A stretch of 64,000 bases of DNA from Paenibacillus tianmuensis (GCF_900100345.1 NZ_FMTT01000005.1:64184-128183); one strand, 5' to 3'. Numbered from the stretch's first letter, positions 19,145 through 28,722 are shown. Notes: generated by a model from the sequence alone, not told the origin. Numbers and translations: made by a program.

Positions 19145-22100
19145 ATGAAATCCTTGTTTGCAAAGGAAGAAATGTATTGGAACGAAAAGTTCGATGTCGA
19201 AGACAGCATGAGCTTCCTGCCCTACAGCAGCTCCTCCATGAAAATCAGCAGTGCGGATCTTTCGACAGCGCCCAACGTGATTCAGCGTACGCTGCCGAAG
19301 GAGCTGTCCGATCGCATCGGACGCCTCGCCAATGGATCGGATATGGCCGTTTTTATGATCGTATTGGCAGGGGTCAGCGCTCTGCTCTATGCCTATACCA
19401 AGAAAGAGAACGTGCTGGTAGGCATCCCCGCATCGGCGCTGAACGACGAGAATCCGCCGATTCAAGATGTTCTGCTTATTAAAAATAACATCCGCCGCGA
19501 AAGCACGTTTAAATCGCTGCTGGGCCAAATTAAAATGTCGGTCGGCGAAGCTTTGGAACATCAGCATATTCCGTTCAGAAAAATGGTTCATTCCATGAAT
19601 TTCGAATATACTCCCGATGGTGTGCCTGTCGTGAACACATTGGTTTCCTTTAAAAAAATACACGGGTCTGATTTTGCAAAAGCCGTATCGGCCGATACCG
19701 TATTTGATTTTGATGCGGACCATGATTCCATCCGGTTGAGCGTAAGTTTTGACGGCAACCGATACGATCAACATTTCATGGCCGCGGCGGTCGATCATCT
19801 TGTGCGGCTGCTGTCCGTCGTCTTGTTTCAACCGGAGCTTGAGCTCGGCGCCGTGGACATGTTGTCGGAGTCCGAAAAGCATCAGCTGCTGTATGGGTTC
19901 AACGATACCGAGACGGAATACTCGCGGGATAAAACGATCCATCAACTGATTGAGGAGCAGGCGGAACGGGTTCCGGACGCGGTGGCGGTTGTTTTTGAGC
20001 AGGAGCGGCTCACCTACTCCGAGCTGAACGAGCGGGCGAACCGGCTGGCCCGGACACTGCGGGCTGATGGCGTGCAGCCGGATCAATTGGTAGGCCTGAT
20101 GGTCGGGCGTTCGCTGGAGATCGTCGTCGGCATTCTGGGAATCTTGAAAGCCGGAGGCGCGTACGTGCCGATTGATCCGGAATATCCGGAGGAACGCATC
20201 CGCTATTTGCTGGAAGATTCGGGAGCGCGGCTGCTCTTGACGCAGCGGCACTTGCTGGAGCACGTATCGTTTGCCGGGAAAGCGATCGCGTTGGACGACG
20301 AGGCGGCCTACAGTGAGAATGGCTCGAATCTGGAGCCGGTCACCGGGCCGAATAATCTGGCTTATGTGATCTACACGTCGGGAACGACGGGTAAGCCCAA
20401 AGGGGTATTGGTAGAGCACCGTGGGCTGTGCAGCTTGAAAATGATGTTTGGGGAAACGCTGCAAATAAGCGAGCGGGACAGCGTGGTCCAATTCGCCAGC
20501 TTGTCGTTCGATGCGTCGTGCTGGGAAATTTTCAAAGCGCTATTCTTTGGCGCGGCTTTATATATTCCGACGGCCGAGACGATTCTGGACTATCGATTGT
20601 TCGAGAACTTCATGAACGAGAACGGGATTACGGCAACGATCCTGCCGCCGACGTATGCGGCCTATTTGAACCCCGATCGGATGCCGAGCCTCCAAAAGCT
20701 GATTACCGGAGGCTCTGCCGTTTCGGTCGAATTCGTTCAGCAGTGGAAAGACAAAGTGCAGTATTTTAACGCCTACGGTCCGACGGAAGCTTCGATCGTG
20801 ACTTCGGTTTGGACGGCTTCAACGGGGGCTGTCGACCGGAAGTCGATTCCGATCGGCCGTCCGATTCAGAATCACCGGATTCATATCGTAGATTCGCATC
20901 AACAGTTGCTGCCGGTCGGTGTGCCGGGGGAGCTGTGCATCGCCGGGGTAGGATTGGCTCGCGGCTATTTGAACCGTCCGGAGCTGACCGCAGAGAAGTT
21001 TGTGGACAATCCGTTCGCGTCGGGCGAGCGGATGTACCGGACCGGCGACTTGGCAAGATGGCTGCCGGACGGCAACATCGAATATATGGGCCGCATCGAT
21101 CATCAAGTGAAAATCCGCGGCTACCGGATCGAAATTGGCGAGGTCGAAGAGCAGCTTTTGAAGATCGCGTCCGTTCGAGAAGCGATCGTTATCGCGCGTG
21201 AAGACGCAAACGGACAAAATCAGCTGTGCGCCTACTTCGTGGCGCAGGCGAAGCTGAAGGCGACTGAATTGAAGGAAGCCATGGCGAGAGAGCTGCCGGG
21301 GTACATGATTCCGTCGCACCTTGTGCAGCTGGAGCGGATGCCGTTAACGCCGAATGGTAAAATCGACCGCAAGGCGCTGCCGGCTCCGGAAGCAAGTCAT
21401 TACGAAACGGAATACGTTGCGCCGCGTACGCTGCTTGAAATGAAGCTGGTCCAAATTTGGCAGGAAGTGCTCGGTTTAGATAAGATAGGAATAAAGGACG
21501 ATTTCTTCGAGCTCGGCGGAAACTCGATCAGCCTGATGCGGTTGATTCAACGAATCTACGACGAAACGGGAAGAGAAATTCCGCTGCATAAAGGATACCA
21601 GGATGTAACCGTCGAAGCGATGACGCTTGAGAATTGGGAATCCGGCTTTGAACAGGACGGCCATCATTTCATGCAGCTGAATAAGCATGGGGCGACAAAC
21701 GTGTTCTGCTTTCCTCCGGGAAGCGGATTCGGCATAGGCTATCGCGGGTTAGCGGACAAGCTGGAGAACCGGTACGCGGTGTACGGGATTGATTTCATTG
21801 ACGATTCCGATCGCTACGAGGACATGCTGAATCGTTATGTGGACGAGGTCATCCGCATTCAGGGTGAGGGGCCTTATGTGTTCCTCGGGTACTGCTTCGG
21901 CGGGAATTTGATGTTCGAAGTAGCCAAAACGATGGAAAAGAGAGGATACGAAGTATCGGATCTGATCATGGTAGATTCTTGGATTAAGGAAACCCTGACA
22001 CCGACGGATACGACGGAAAACGAGCTGCAAGAAACAATGGAGGATTTGTCGGAAACGGAAAAAGAACTGCTGGACAACCCCTTGATTCGAGAGCGTGTCC

Positions 22101-22396
22101 AGCAAAAGGTGCGTGCGACCTTGACATACGAAGCGCAATTGATCAACACAGGCGCCGTTCAGGCGAACATTCACGAGTTAATCGCGGAAGACAGCGATGC
22201 TTTCCGAATGGAGCACCAGCTGCCGTTATGGCGCGGAGCCGCGGGGCAAGCTTACGCGGAATATAAGCTCGCAGGCGCTCACGAAAAATTGCTGGAACCC
22301 GAATGCATTGATGGAACGTCGCTTGTCATTCATCGCATCCTCGATCAAATCATGGAACAGAACGACGCATCCCGAAAGGTGCTGCATGGAGGCTGA
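19145..22396 (+). CDS. NRPS terminal subunit: half-C, A(Leu)-T-TE
   Basis: The ATG at 19145 follows GGGGAGGGG and is preferred over an in-frame ATG at 19112 that has no ribosome site. The protein has 1083 residues. Residues 1 to about 245 again match only a C-terminal condensation lobe. The A domain (A3 motif near 410) gives code DAWIIGAIVK, close to the polymyxin-type Leu code. The carrier motif is FFELGGNS with serine 794. The C-terminal alpha/beta-hydrolase thioesterase carries GYCFGG, with cysteine 917 where type I thioesterases usually have serine, and AGAHEKLLE as the likely histidine motif. It should release, and probably cyclise, the peptide. A C-terminal Leu agrees with octapeptin Leu8; polymyxin would need Thr. 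Confidence 0.92.
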   Translation: MKSLFAKEEMYWNEKFDVEDSMSFLPYSSSSMKISSADLSTAPNVIQRTLPKELSDRIGRLANGSDMAVFMIVLAGVSALLYAYTKKENVLVGIPASALNDENPPIQDVLLIKNNIRRESTFKSLLGQIKMSVGEALEHQHIPFRKMVHSMNFEYTPDGVPVVNTLVSFKKIHGSDFAKAVSADTVFDFDADHDSIRLSVSFDGNRYDQHFMAAAVDHLVRLLSVVLFQPELELGAVDMLSESEKHQLLYGFNDTETEYSRDKTIHQLIEEQAERVPDAVAVVFEQERLTYSELNERANRLARTLRADGVQPDQLVGLMVGRSLEIVVGILGILKAGGAYVPIDPEYPEERIRYLLEDSGARLLLTQRHLLEHVSFAGKAIALDDEAAYSENGSNLEPVTGPNNLAYVIYTSGTTGKPKGVLVEHRGLCSLKMMFGETLQISERDSVVQFASLSFDASCWEIFKALFFGAALYIPTAETILDYRLFENFMNENGITATILPPTYAAYLNPDRMPSLQKLITGGSAVSVEFVQQWKDKVQYFNAYGPTEASIVTSVWTASTGAVDRKSIPIGRPIQNHRIHIVDSHQQLLPVGVPGELCIAGVGLARGYLNRPELTAEKFVDNPFASGERMYRTGDLARWLPDGNIEYMGRIDHQVKIRGYRIEIGEVEEQLLKIASVREAIVIAREDANGQNQLCAYFVAQAKLKATELKEAMARELPGYMIPSHLVQLERMPLTPNGKIDRKALPAPEASHYETEYVAPRTLLEMKLVQIWQEVLGLDKIGIKDDFFELGGNSISLMRLIQRIYDETGREIPLHKGYQDVTVEAMTLENWESGFEQDGHHFMQLNKHGATNVFCFPPGSGFGIGYRGLADKLENRYAVYGIDFIDDSDRYEDMLNRYVDEVIRIQGEGPYVFLGYCFGGNLMFEVAKTMEKRGYEVSDLIMVDSWIKETLTPTDTTENELQETMEDLSETEKELLDNPLIRERVQQKVRATLTYEAQLINTGAVQANIHELIAEDSDAFRMEHQLPLWRGAAGQAYAEYKLAGAHEKLLEPECIDGTSLVIHRILDQIMEQNDASRKVLHGG

Positions 22397-22430
22397 GCGG
22401 CGCCCGCATGCTTTGAAGGGGGATAACACG

Positions 22431-24212
22431 GTGGCGCAAAAAGGAAATCAGGTATTCGCTCTATGGACAGCATTCCGTTGGTTATTATCATTTGTAAACA
22501 ATCACAGGGGCTGGATGATCGTTGGAATCGCCTCTGCCATGGCCGCGGCCGTGATCGAGGTGTGGACGGGCAGCTTGATCGAGCAATTGACAACCCACGC
22601 CGAGAGTGGGGCGGGGGCGATCGTCACGAAAATCCTCTATACCGTTTTTTTCGTCATTTTGATCGGGGTGCCCGCCAAATTTTTTATGGTTTACGGTGTG
22701 GAGCGGAGCAGCGCCTTCGCTGTAAGAGATATTCGCAACCATGTGATGAGCCATGTAGGGAAGCTACCTATTCATTACATTGAAAAACAACATTCTGGCG
22801 ACGTGCTTTCGCGGTTAAGCAATGACATTCAGCTCATCCATCAATTCATGATCCGGGATTTGGCGCAATGGTTTTATCATCCGCTGCTGTTTATCGGCTG
22901 TTTCATTTATTTAATATGGATTCAATGGGAGCTTATGCTGTACAGCTTGCTGCTGTTTCCCCTTTCTTTGCTGGTTTCGCAATGGATCGGGAAGCAGCTG
23001 CAGCAGCTGACGGAAGAAGCTCAGGCGAATATGGGACGGATGAACGTCAATTTGCAGGATACGCTCGGGGGAATGCCGATCGTTAAGAGCTATTTATTGT
23101 CGGGAATGATGTTCCGCTCTTATCAAAGGCTGCTGCAATTGACGGCGCAAAAAAAGCTGGCCGTGAAAAAGAGGGAGGCTTGGGTAAACCCTCTCTTGTC
23201 TACGCTGATGCTTAGCCCGATCATCTTTGCCGTAAGCTACGGAAGCTATTTGATTTCCAAAGGCTTGCTCGGTACGGGGGAATTAATCGCTTTCCTTTAT
23301 TTGTTGAATTTATGTTTGGAGCCGCTTGATCACATTCCCGAGATGATTACGCATACGTTTGAAATGACCGGCGCTTTAAAACGGGTCTCGGCGATTCTGG
23401 AGCAGCCTGTCGAGAACCAAGAAGGGCATTCCATTCCGCTGACAAGCGCCCCGCCCATTGCGTTCGATAACGTTTCTTTTGCTTACGAAGGCAGTCCCCC
23501 CATTCTGCGGAACCTAATCTTTACGGTGCCGGAAGGGGCAACGATCGCTTTAGTCGGAGCAAGCGGCGGAGGAAAGAGCACGGTTTTTAAGCTGTTATGC
23601 GGCTTTTACCCTTTGGCTGCGGAGCAAGGGACGATAAAAGTATTCGGTCAATCGATCAACGGCTGCAATCCGGACAGACTGCGCTCCCATTTGTCCGTCG
23701 TTACCCAAGATTCGTATTTGTTCAGCGGCACCGTAGCCGAGAATATCTCCTACGGCTGGGAGCATGCGTCGATGGATGAGGTGATCGAGGCGGCAAAAGC
23801 GGCTCATGCGCATCCATTTATTATGGAGCTTCCCGAAGGATACCAAACGCACGTCGGGGAGCGGGGCGGATTTCTTTCCGGGGGACAGCGTCAGCGGATT
23901 GCCATTGCGCGCGCCCTGCTTAAGAACGCCCCGATTCTGCTGTTGGACGAGCCCACATCCGCATTGGACCCCGAGTCTGAAGGCTCTGTTCAGGAGGCGC
24001 TGACCGTGCTCATGAAACAAAGAACGACCATCGTTATCGCTCACCGGTTGTCGACCGTCCAGAACGCGGATGAAATCTGGGTCATGGAGCAGGGGGAAAT
24101 TGTTGAGGCGGGCAGCCATGCCGAGTTATTGGAAAAGAAGGGATTATACGCTCAATCGTACTACCAGGAGTTTACCGATCTTGCGAAGCGCAAGGAGGCG
24201 GTTTATACGTGA
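22431..24212 (+). CDS. ABC exporter, fused TMD-NBD, first of pair
   Basis: A type I exporter half-transporter of 593 residues from the GTG at 22431, which has GAAGGGGG upstream; an in-frame ATG at 22386 overlapping the previous stop is possible. An N-terminal membrane domain of about six helices is followed by an ATPase with Walker A (GASGGGKST), signature LSGGQRQRIAIARA, Walker B (ILLLDEPTSALD) and H-loop (IAHRLST). It directly follows the thioesterase subunit and overlaps the second transporter, like the PmxC/PmxD pair beside polymyxin synthetases. The likely role is lipopeptide export and self-protection. Confidence 0.9.
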   Translation: MAQKGNQVFALWTAFRWLLSFVNNHRGWMIVGIASAMAAAVIEVWTGSLIEQLTTHAESGAGAIVTKILYTVFFVILIGVPAKFFMVYGVERSSAFAVRDIRNHVMSHVGKLPIHYIEKQHSGDVLSRLSNDIQLIHQFMIRDLAQWFYHPLLFIGCFIYLIWIQWELMLYSLLLFPLSLLVSQWIGKQLQQLTEEAQANMGRMNVNLQDTLGGMPIVKSYLLSGMMFRSYQRLLQLTAQKKLAVKKREAWVNPLLSTLMLSPIIFAVSYGSYLISKGLLGTGELIAFLYLLNLCLEPLDHIPEMITHTFEMTGALKRVSAILEQPVENQEGHSIPLTSAPPIAFDNVSFAYEGSPPILRNLIFTVPEGATIALVGASGGGKSTVFKLLCGFYPLAAEQGTIKVFGQSINGCNPDRLRSHLSVVTQDSYLFSGTVAENISYGWEHASMDEVIEAAKAAHAHPFIMELPEGYQTHVGERGGFLSGGQRQRIAIARALLKNAPILLLDEPTSALDPESEGSVQEALTVLMKQRTTIVIAHRLSTVQNADEIWVMEQGEIVEAGSHAELLEKKGLYAQSYYQEFTDLAKRKEAVYT

Positions 24213-25942
24213 AGACAGGCGGATTAATCTCATATGTTAAAGAGCTCGTGTACTTGATGAGGTTCATGAACCGAAGACGCAAAACGAAATACTACATCGG
24301 TCTGAGCGTAACGGCGATCACCCAATCGTTATTTCTCGTATCTTTTAGTTTTGTCGTCGAAAGTCTGGTTACTTTTGCCGAGTCCCGGGATACTTCGCTT
24401 CTGTTCAAAGCCTTTTATATTTTGGGCGGCGCCTTGCTGCTGGAAAACGTCGTTTCTCCTTGGTTTACTTACATGTATCAACGAAGCGTAGAGTTTACGG
24501 TACTTGAAATCCGGGAGAGGCTTTATCATAAGGTTTGCCGGCTTCGGGCGAAATATTTGGAGCAGACGCATAATGGTGATTTGCTCTCGCGGGTCAATAA
24601 TGATGTAACTACCGTAGAGACGACGTACTCCACCATTTATTTCGTGATGCTGACGCAAATCATTTTCAGCATCGGCTCCATCGTGGCGATGCTGTCCGTT
24701 CATTGGCAGTTTGCCTGCGCCTCGCTAACGATCCTGCTGCTGTCCTTTTCGATCAGCATCCGGTTTGTCCGGCAAATTCGGAAGCTGTACGAACAATCGC
24801 TGCAAGGGCTGGCTAACATGACGGGAAAGTTTCTGGACTTTATCGGTGGCATTCAACTGGTCAAATTGTTCCAAATCCGTCCGATCTACGCTCAATATCG
24901 AGGCCTGAATGAGCAAGTGGCGCAGATTGCGGCGCAAACGGCCAAAAAAAGCGGGATGCTGGCTGCTGTGAACCATTTTGTCAGCTACGTTACGTTTTGC
25001 GGGATTATCGTCGTCGGCAGCTTGTTATATGCCTATGGCCTGATTGGAATGGGAAGCGTTGCGGCGCTAGCTGTGCTGCAAATCAACTTGACCCATGCCA
25101 TCATGAATTTCGGTACCGTGCTGTCGCTCGCACAAAATTCGTTGGCCGGCGCGCACCGGGTTCAAGAAATATTAGAGGAAGAAGAAGAGCCGGAGCGGCT
25201 CGGCTCTCCGGTGAGCGAACTCGTTTCGGAGGCGATGGTGGAATTCCGGGACGTGGAGTTTTCTTATCAGGCGGATAAGCGGGTTCTGCACAAGCTTTCC
25301 CTCCAGGTTTATAAGGGCCAAGTCGCGGCAATCGTCGGGGCGAGCGGTAGCGGCAAGAGCACCTTGATCAAATTGCTGCTGGGCTTTTATCCGATCGACC
25401 GCGGAGAGATTTTGCTGCAAGGCAAGCCGTTCGGGCACTATACGCTGGAAGAGATCCGCGGCCAAATCGCCTATGTGCCGCAAGACGCCTTTCTATTCAG
25501 CGGAACGATCGAAGACAACATTCGTTACGGGAATCCGCAGGCGACAACGGAAGAAGTTATGGAGGCTGCCAAAGCTGCTTATGCCCATCATTTTATTCAG
25601 GAGCTGCCCGAGCGGTACAACACCCAAGTAGGGGAGCGGGGAGCATCGTTATCGGGCGGGCAAAGACAGCGTATTGCGATTGCCAGGGCGATCCTGAAAA
25701 ATGCGCCGATCCTGCTGCTGGACGAGGCAACGTCGGCGCTCGATAACGAGTCGGAATATTGGGTGCAGCGAGCCCTGAACGAGTTGATGAAAGGACGTAC
25801 GACCATTCTGATTGCCCATCGCCTGAGCACCGTGGAGAAAGCGGATTTCATTACGGTCATGAATCAAGGGACGATCGTGGAGCAGGGCACGCATCAGAAT
25901 TTGCTTGAGCGCGAAGGCCACTACGCGAGGTTATACGGATAG
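24209..25942 (+). CDS. ABC exporter, fused TMD-NBD, second of pair
   Basis: 577 residues. The GTG start at 24209 overlaps the stop of the first transporter in GTGA and has AAGGAGG at 24193-24199, so the two should be translationally coupled. The membrane domain is followed by an ATPase with GASGSGKST, LSGGQRQRIAIARAI, LLLDEATSALD and IAHRLSTVE. Both NBDs of the pair look catalytically complete, so hetero- or homodimers are possible. It is the last gene of the synthetase operon before a strong terminator. Confidence 0.9.
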   Translation: MKTGGLISYVKELVYLMRFMNRRRKTKYYIGLSVTAITQSLFLVSFSFVVESLVTFAESRDTSLLFKAFYILGGALLLENVVSPWFTYMYQRSVEFTVLEIRERLYHKVCRLRAKYLEQTHNGDLLSRVNNDVTTVETTYSTIYFVMLTQIIFSIGSIVAMLSVHWQFACASLTILLLSFSISIRFVRQIRKLYEQSLQGLANMTGKFLDFIGGIQLVKLFQIRPIYAQYRGLNEQVAQIAAQTAKKSGMLAAVNHFVSYVTFCGIIVVGSLLYAYGLIGMGSVAALAVLQINLTHAIMNFGTVLSLAQNSLAGAHRVQEILEEEEEPERLGSPVSELVSEAMVEFRDVEFSYQADKRVLHKLSLQVYKGQVAAIVGASGSGKSTLIKLLLGFYPIDRGEILLQGKPFGHYTLEEIRGQIAYVPQDAFLFSGTIEDNIRYGNPQATTEEVMEAAKAAYAHHFIQELPERYNTQVGERGASLSGGQRQRIAIARAILKNAPILLLDEATSALDNESEYWVQRALNELMKGRTTILIAHRLSTVEKADFITVMNQGTIVEQGTHQNLLEREGHYARLYG

Positions 25943-25990
25943 CTGGCGGGGATAGGCACCGGTCAATTCCCGGCAACCAGCCGAAATGCA

Positions 25991-26032
25991 AAAACAGGCA
26001 GAAAGCCGCTAACGGCTGCTGCCTGTTTTTTT
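25991..26032. terminator. bidirectional Rho-independent terminator
   Basis: CAGGCAG (25995-26001) pairs with CTGCCTG (26019-26025), and AGCCG (26004-26008) with CGGCT (26013-26017). T7 follows at 26026-26032 and an A-run precedes at 25990-25994. It can end both the NRPS/exporter operon and the leftward importer operon. Confidence 0.9.
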
Positions 26033-26056
26033 ATGCGCTGATGCGCGGCTTACGTT

Positions 26057-27118
26057 TTATTTACCCTGCTTCACTTCGTTCAAGAGCGAGAGGTCGAGGA
26101 ATTTGCTCAGGTCCAGCGCCTCTTTCTTCACGTCCTTGATATAGCCGGCCTCGATGGAGACGCGGGCCATTTCTTCGATCGCTTCCTTGCTGACGTCCGT
26201 CGTCAGATTCAGGTGGGAAATCGCCGCTTTAATCAAAGCGAGATCCATTCCTTTTCCGCTGAGCGTTTTCAACTGGTTGTTGATCAGTTCATATGCTTTG
26301 TCCGGATTTTTCTTGATAAAGTCGATCGCGTCTGTATTGGCTTGAATGGCTCCCTTCGCCAGCTCGCGGTTGTCTTTCAGGAACTTGTCGCCGGCAACGA
26401 GAATCGTGAGCGGATAATTGCCGTTATTCGGTGGAATTTGATCCCACGGCGCGATTACTTTGCCGATGCCTTCTTGTTCCATCTGCGTGCCCCACGGCTC
26501 CGGAATGAGCGTCGCGTCGATTTCTTTTTGGCGCATCGCCACGAGCGTATCGGCCGGGGCGCGGGCGATGATCTGTACGCCGCTCTTGTCGGTCGTTACG
26601 TTCAGATTGTTCTGCTTCAGCAGCAGGCGGAGCGAAATTTCGTTCGTGCTGCCTTTCGTCGGGATGGCGACGGTTTTGCCGACCAAATCCTTGACGCCGT
26701 TGATGCCGGAATCTTTGCCGGCTACAAGCACGGCGCCTCCGTTATTCGAACCGGAAATGACGCGGAAGTTTTTGCTTTTCAGGAACTGGTTCGTCGAAGG
26801 TCCGGGACCGACGAAGCCCAGGTCGATCTGATCGGTAGCCAGCGCAGTGGAGAAGTCGGATCCGTTGTCGAACGGCGTCACCTCGATCTTGACGTTCTCG
26901 CCCCAATATTTCTTGAACAAGCCCTGCTCCAGAGCGACATAGCCCGGCGCGTGGGTAACGTTCTTGAAGATGCCGAGCCGTACCGTTTTGGCTGCGGCCG
27001 GTTTGTTCGCTCCCGTGCCCCCGGCTCCGTCTTTCGGCGCTTCCGTTTTGCTTCCGCAGGCGGAAAGCGCAAGCGATGCGGTCAGAACGACCGCCAATAA
27101 TGCAGACCACTTTTTCAT
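26057..27118 (-). CDS. ssuA: sulfonate-type ABC transporter substrate-binding lipoprotein
   Basis: 353 residues. The signal peptide ends in a lipobox, LALSAC-G, so it is a membrane-anchored binding protein. The mature part matches the SsuA/TauA/NrtA family (VRLGIFKNVTHAPGYVALEQGLF, QIDLGFVGPGPS, GSNNGGAVLVA). AAAGGAGAG lies 10 nt before the ATG. It is the last gene of an ATPase-permease-binding protein operon. The ligand is probably an alkanesulfonate or similar sulfur source. Nitrate, taurine or thiamine-precursor binding cannot be excluded from sequence alone, and no monooxygenase gene is adjacent. Confidence 0.8.
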   Translation of the reverse strand: MKKWSALLAVVLTASLALSACGSKTEAPKDGAGGTGANKPAAAKTVRLGIFKNVTHAPGYVALEQGLFKKYWGENVKIEVTPFDNGSDFSTALATDQIDLGFVGPGPSTNQFLKSKNFRVISGSNNGGAVLVAGKDSGINGVKDLVGKTVAIPTKGSTNEISLRLLLKQNNLNVTTDKSGVQIIARAPADTLVAMRQKEIDATLIPEPWGTQMEQEGIGKVIAPWDQIPPNNGNYPLTILVAGDKFLKDNRELAKGAIQANTDAIDFIKKNPDKAYELINNQLKTLSGKGMDLALIKAAISHLNLTTDVSKEAIEEMARVSIEAGYIKDVKKEALDLSKFLDLSLLNEVKQGK

Positions 27119-27176
27119 CGTGCCGTTTCTCTCCTTTGTTTAGCACCGACCGTTTGGCCGTGCTGCCCCCGATTGA

Positions 27177-27941
27177 TTATTTTTTGCCGCTGATCAGGCC
27201 GTAGCGCAGCAATAGTTTATCCTCAAGCCGCTTGAAGCAAAAATGGTCGGACATCGTGCCGAGCACGGCGATGATGATCACGATGCAGAGCATGAGCGCC
27301 GTATCCGCGAGATTGCGGCCGTCCTGCAGCAGCTGTCCGAGGCCGACGCCTTTGGCGATCAGCTCGCCCGCGACAAGCGCCCGCCACGCAAAAGCCCAGG
27401 CGACACGAACGCCGGTAATCAAATGAGGGAACGCCGCGGGGACCATAATTTGATAAAACATGCGCATGCCGTCGCCGGTTCCCATCGTTTGCGCGGCCTT
27501 GATATAAATGGAAGGGATGTTTTTGATCCCGGTCCGGCTGGCCATCGCCATCGTCCATGTGGCGCCTAGCGTGGTGATGAATATAACCGAGAAATCGTTC
27601 ATGCCGAACCAGATGATGGCAAAAGGCAGCCAAGCAATACTCGGAATCGTCTGCAGCGCCACAACCAGAAAGCCGATCGTGTCGTCGATCAGGCGGTACC
27701 GGGCGAACAGGAAGCCGAGCACCGTGCCGATCAGGATCGAGACGGCGAACGCGAGCAGCAGCCGTTTCAGGCTTTGAAACGTCGCTTCAAGCAGTTGGCC
27801 GTGAACGAAGCCGTCGTAGAACGCTTGAACCGTCTGGGTGACGGAAGGGAACTTCCAGCCCCAGTCGAATATTCTAAATCCCGCTTCCCACGCTATCAAG
27901 AGCAGAACCAGGAAGAGGCCTCTTCTTAATGCTGTACTCAT
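27177..27941 (-). CDS. ssuC: sulfonate-type ABC transporter permease
   Basis: 254 residues, about six membrane segments, with the permease EAA-type region near MASRTGIKNIPSIYIKAAQTMG. The ATG at 27941 is preceded by AAAGGAGGAG with good spacing and lies 68 nt inside the end of the ATPase gene, so translation is likely coupled. It belongs to the BPD_transp_1/SsuC family and delivers substrate for the neighbouring ATPase and lipoprotein. Confidence 0.85.
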   Translation of the reverse strand: MSTALRRGLFLVLLLIAWEAGFRIFDWGWKFPSVTQTVQAFYDGFVHGQLLEATFQSLKRLLLAFAVSILIGTVLGFLFARYRLIDDTIGFLVVALQTIPSIAWLPFAIIWFGMNDFSVIFITTLGATWTMAMASRTGIKNIPSIYIKAAQTMGTGDGMRMFYQIMVPAAFPHLITGVRVAWAFAWRALVAGELIAKGVGLGQLLQDGRNLADTALMLCIVIIIAVLGTMSDHFCFKRLEDKLLLRYGLISGKK

Positions 27942-28722
27942 CGCCCATCTCCTCCTTTACCACTTTTTCCAGCTCGTCGGCCAGCGCATCCATAATGCTG
28001 GCTTCCACGTGATGCAGGACGGAGTCGGCGTAATCGCGCGGACGCGCCGCTTGAACGGCGAATTCCTTCTTGATCTTCCCGGGGCGGGTCGACATGACCA
28101 GCACGCGGTCCGACAAGATGACGGCTTCGCGGATGTTATGCGTAATGAACAGGATCGTTTTGCGCGTCCTCATCCAAATTTCTTCAAGCTCCTTGTGCAA
28201 AATGAGCCGCGTCTGTTCATCCAGTGCCGCAAAAGGCTCATCCATCAGCAAAATTTCCGGGTCCATCGCGAGCGCGCGGGCAATGGCCGCCCGCTGTTTC
28301 ATGCCGCCCGACAGCTCGTGAGGATAGCGGTCCGCGAATTTGCTCAAATGCACCGCTTTGATCTGCTCCATCGCCAGCGCTTCGCGTTCCTTTTTGCCGA
28401 TGCCCTTTTGCTTAAGTCCGAACGCGACGTTATCCAGTACCGTCAGCCACGGGAACAAGGCATGTTCCTGAAAGACGACGACGCGGTCGGACCCTGGCGC
28501 ATTGCAGGGTTTGCCGTTCACCGTAATGGTTCCCTGTTCCGCTTGCTCCAGGCCGGCGACCAGATTGAGCAGCGTAGATTTACCGCATCCCGACGGGCCG
28601 AGCAGCGAGACGAATTCGCCCTTGCGGATCGTCAGGGAAGCGTTGTCAATGGCGGTAAAGCTGCCGCCGGTACGCTGATGGAACGTCTTGCTGACGTCTT
28701 TGATTTCAATCAATGGGTTCAC
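27874..28722 (-). CDS. ssuB: sulfonate-type ABC transporter ATP-binding protein
   Basis: 282 residues. Walker A GPSGCGKST, signature LSGGMKQRAAIARAL, Walker B ILLMDEPFAALD. This is the SsuB/NrtD-type ATPase family. The start is uncertain: the GTG at 28722 sits almost on top of GAGGAG, while the TTG three codons later has better spacing. The C-terminus runs 68 nt into the permease gene. It is the first gene of the importer operon, with a sigma-A-like promoter upstream. Confidence 0.85.
   Translation of the reverse strand: MNPLIEIKDVSKTFHQRTGGSFTAIDNASLTIRKGEFVSLLGPSGCGKSTLLNLVAGLEQAEQGTITVNGKPCNAPGSDRVVVFQEHALFPWLTVLDNVAFGLKQKGIGKKEREALAMEQIKAVHLSKFADRYPHELSGGMKQRAAIARALAMDPEILLMDEPFAALDEQTRLILHKELEEIWMRTRKTILFITHNIREAVILSDRVLVMSTRPGKIKKEFAVQAARPRDYADSVLHHVEASIMDALADELEKVVKEEMGDEYSIKKRPLPGSALDSVGSGI

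Noticed and set aside
1-22396. Polymyxin or pelgipeptin synthetase
   Set aside because: The final A domain has a Leu-like rather than Thr code, unlike polymyxin, and the Dab-Dab-Leu ending does not match pelgipeptin.
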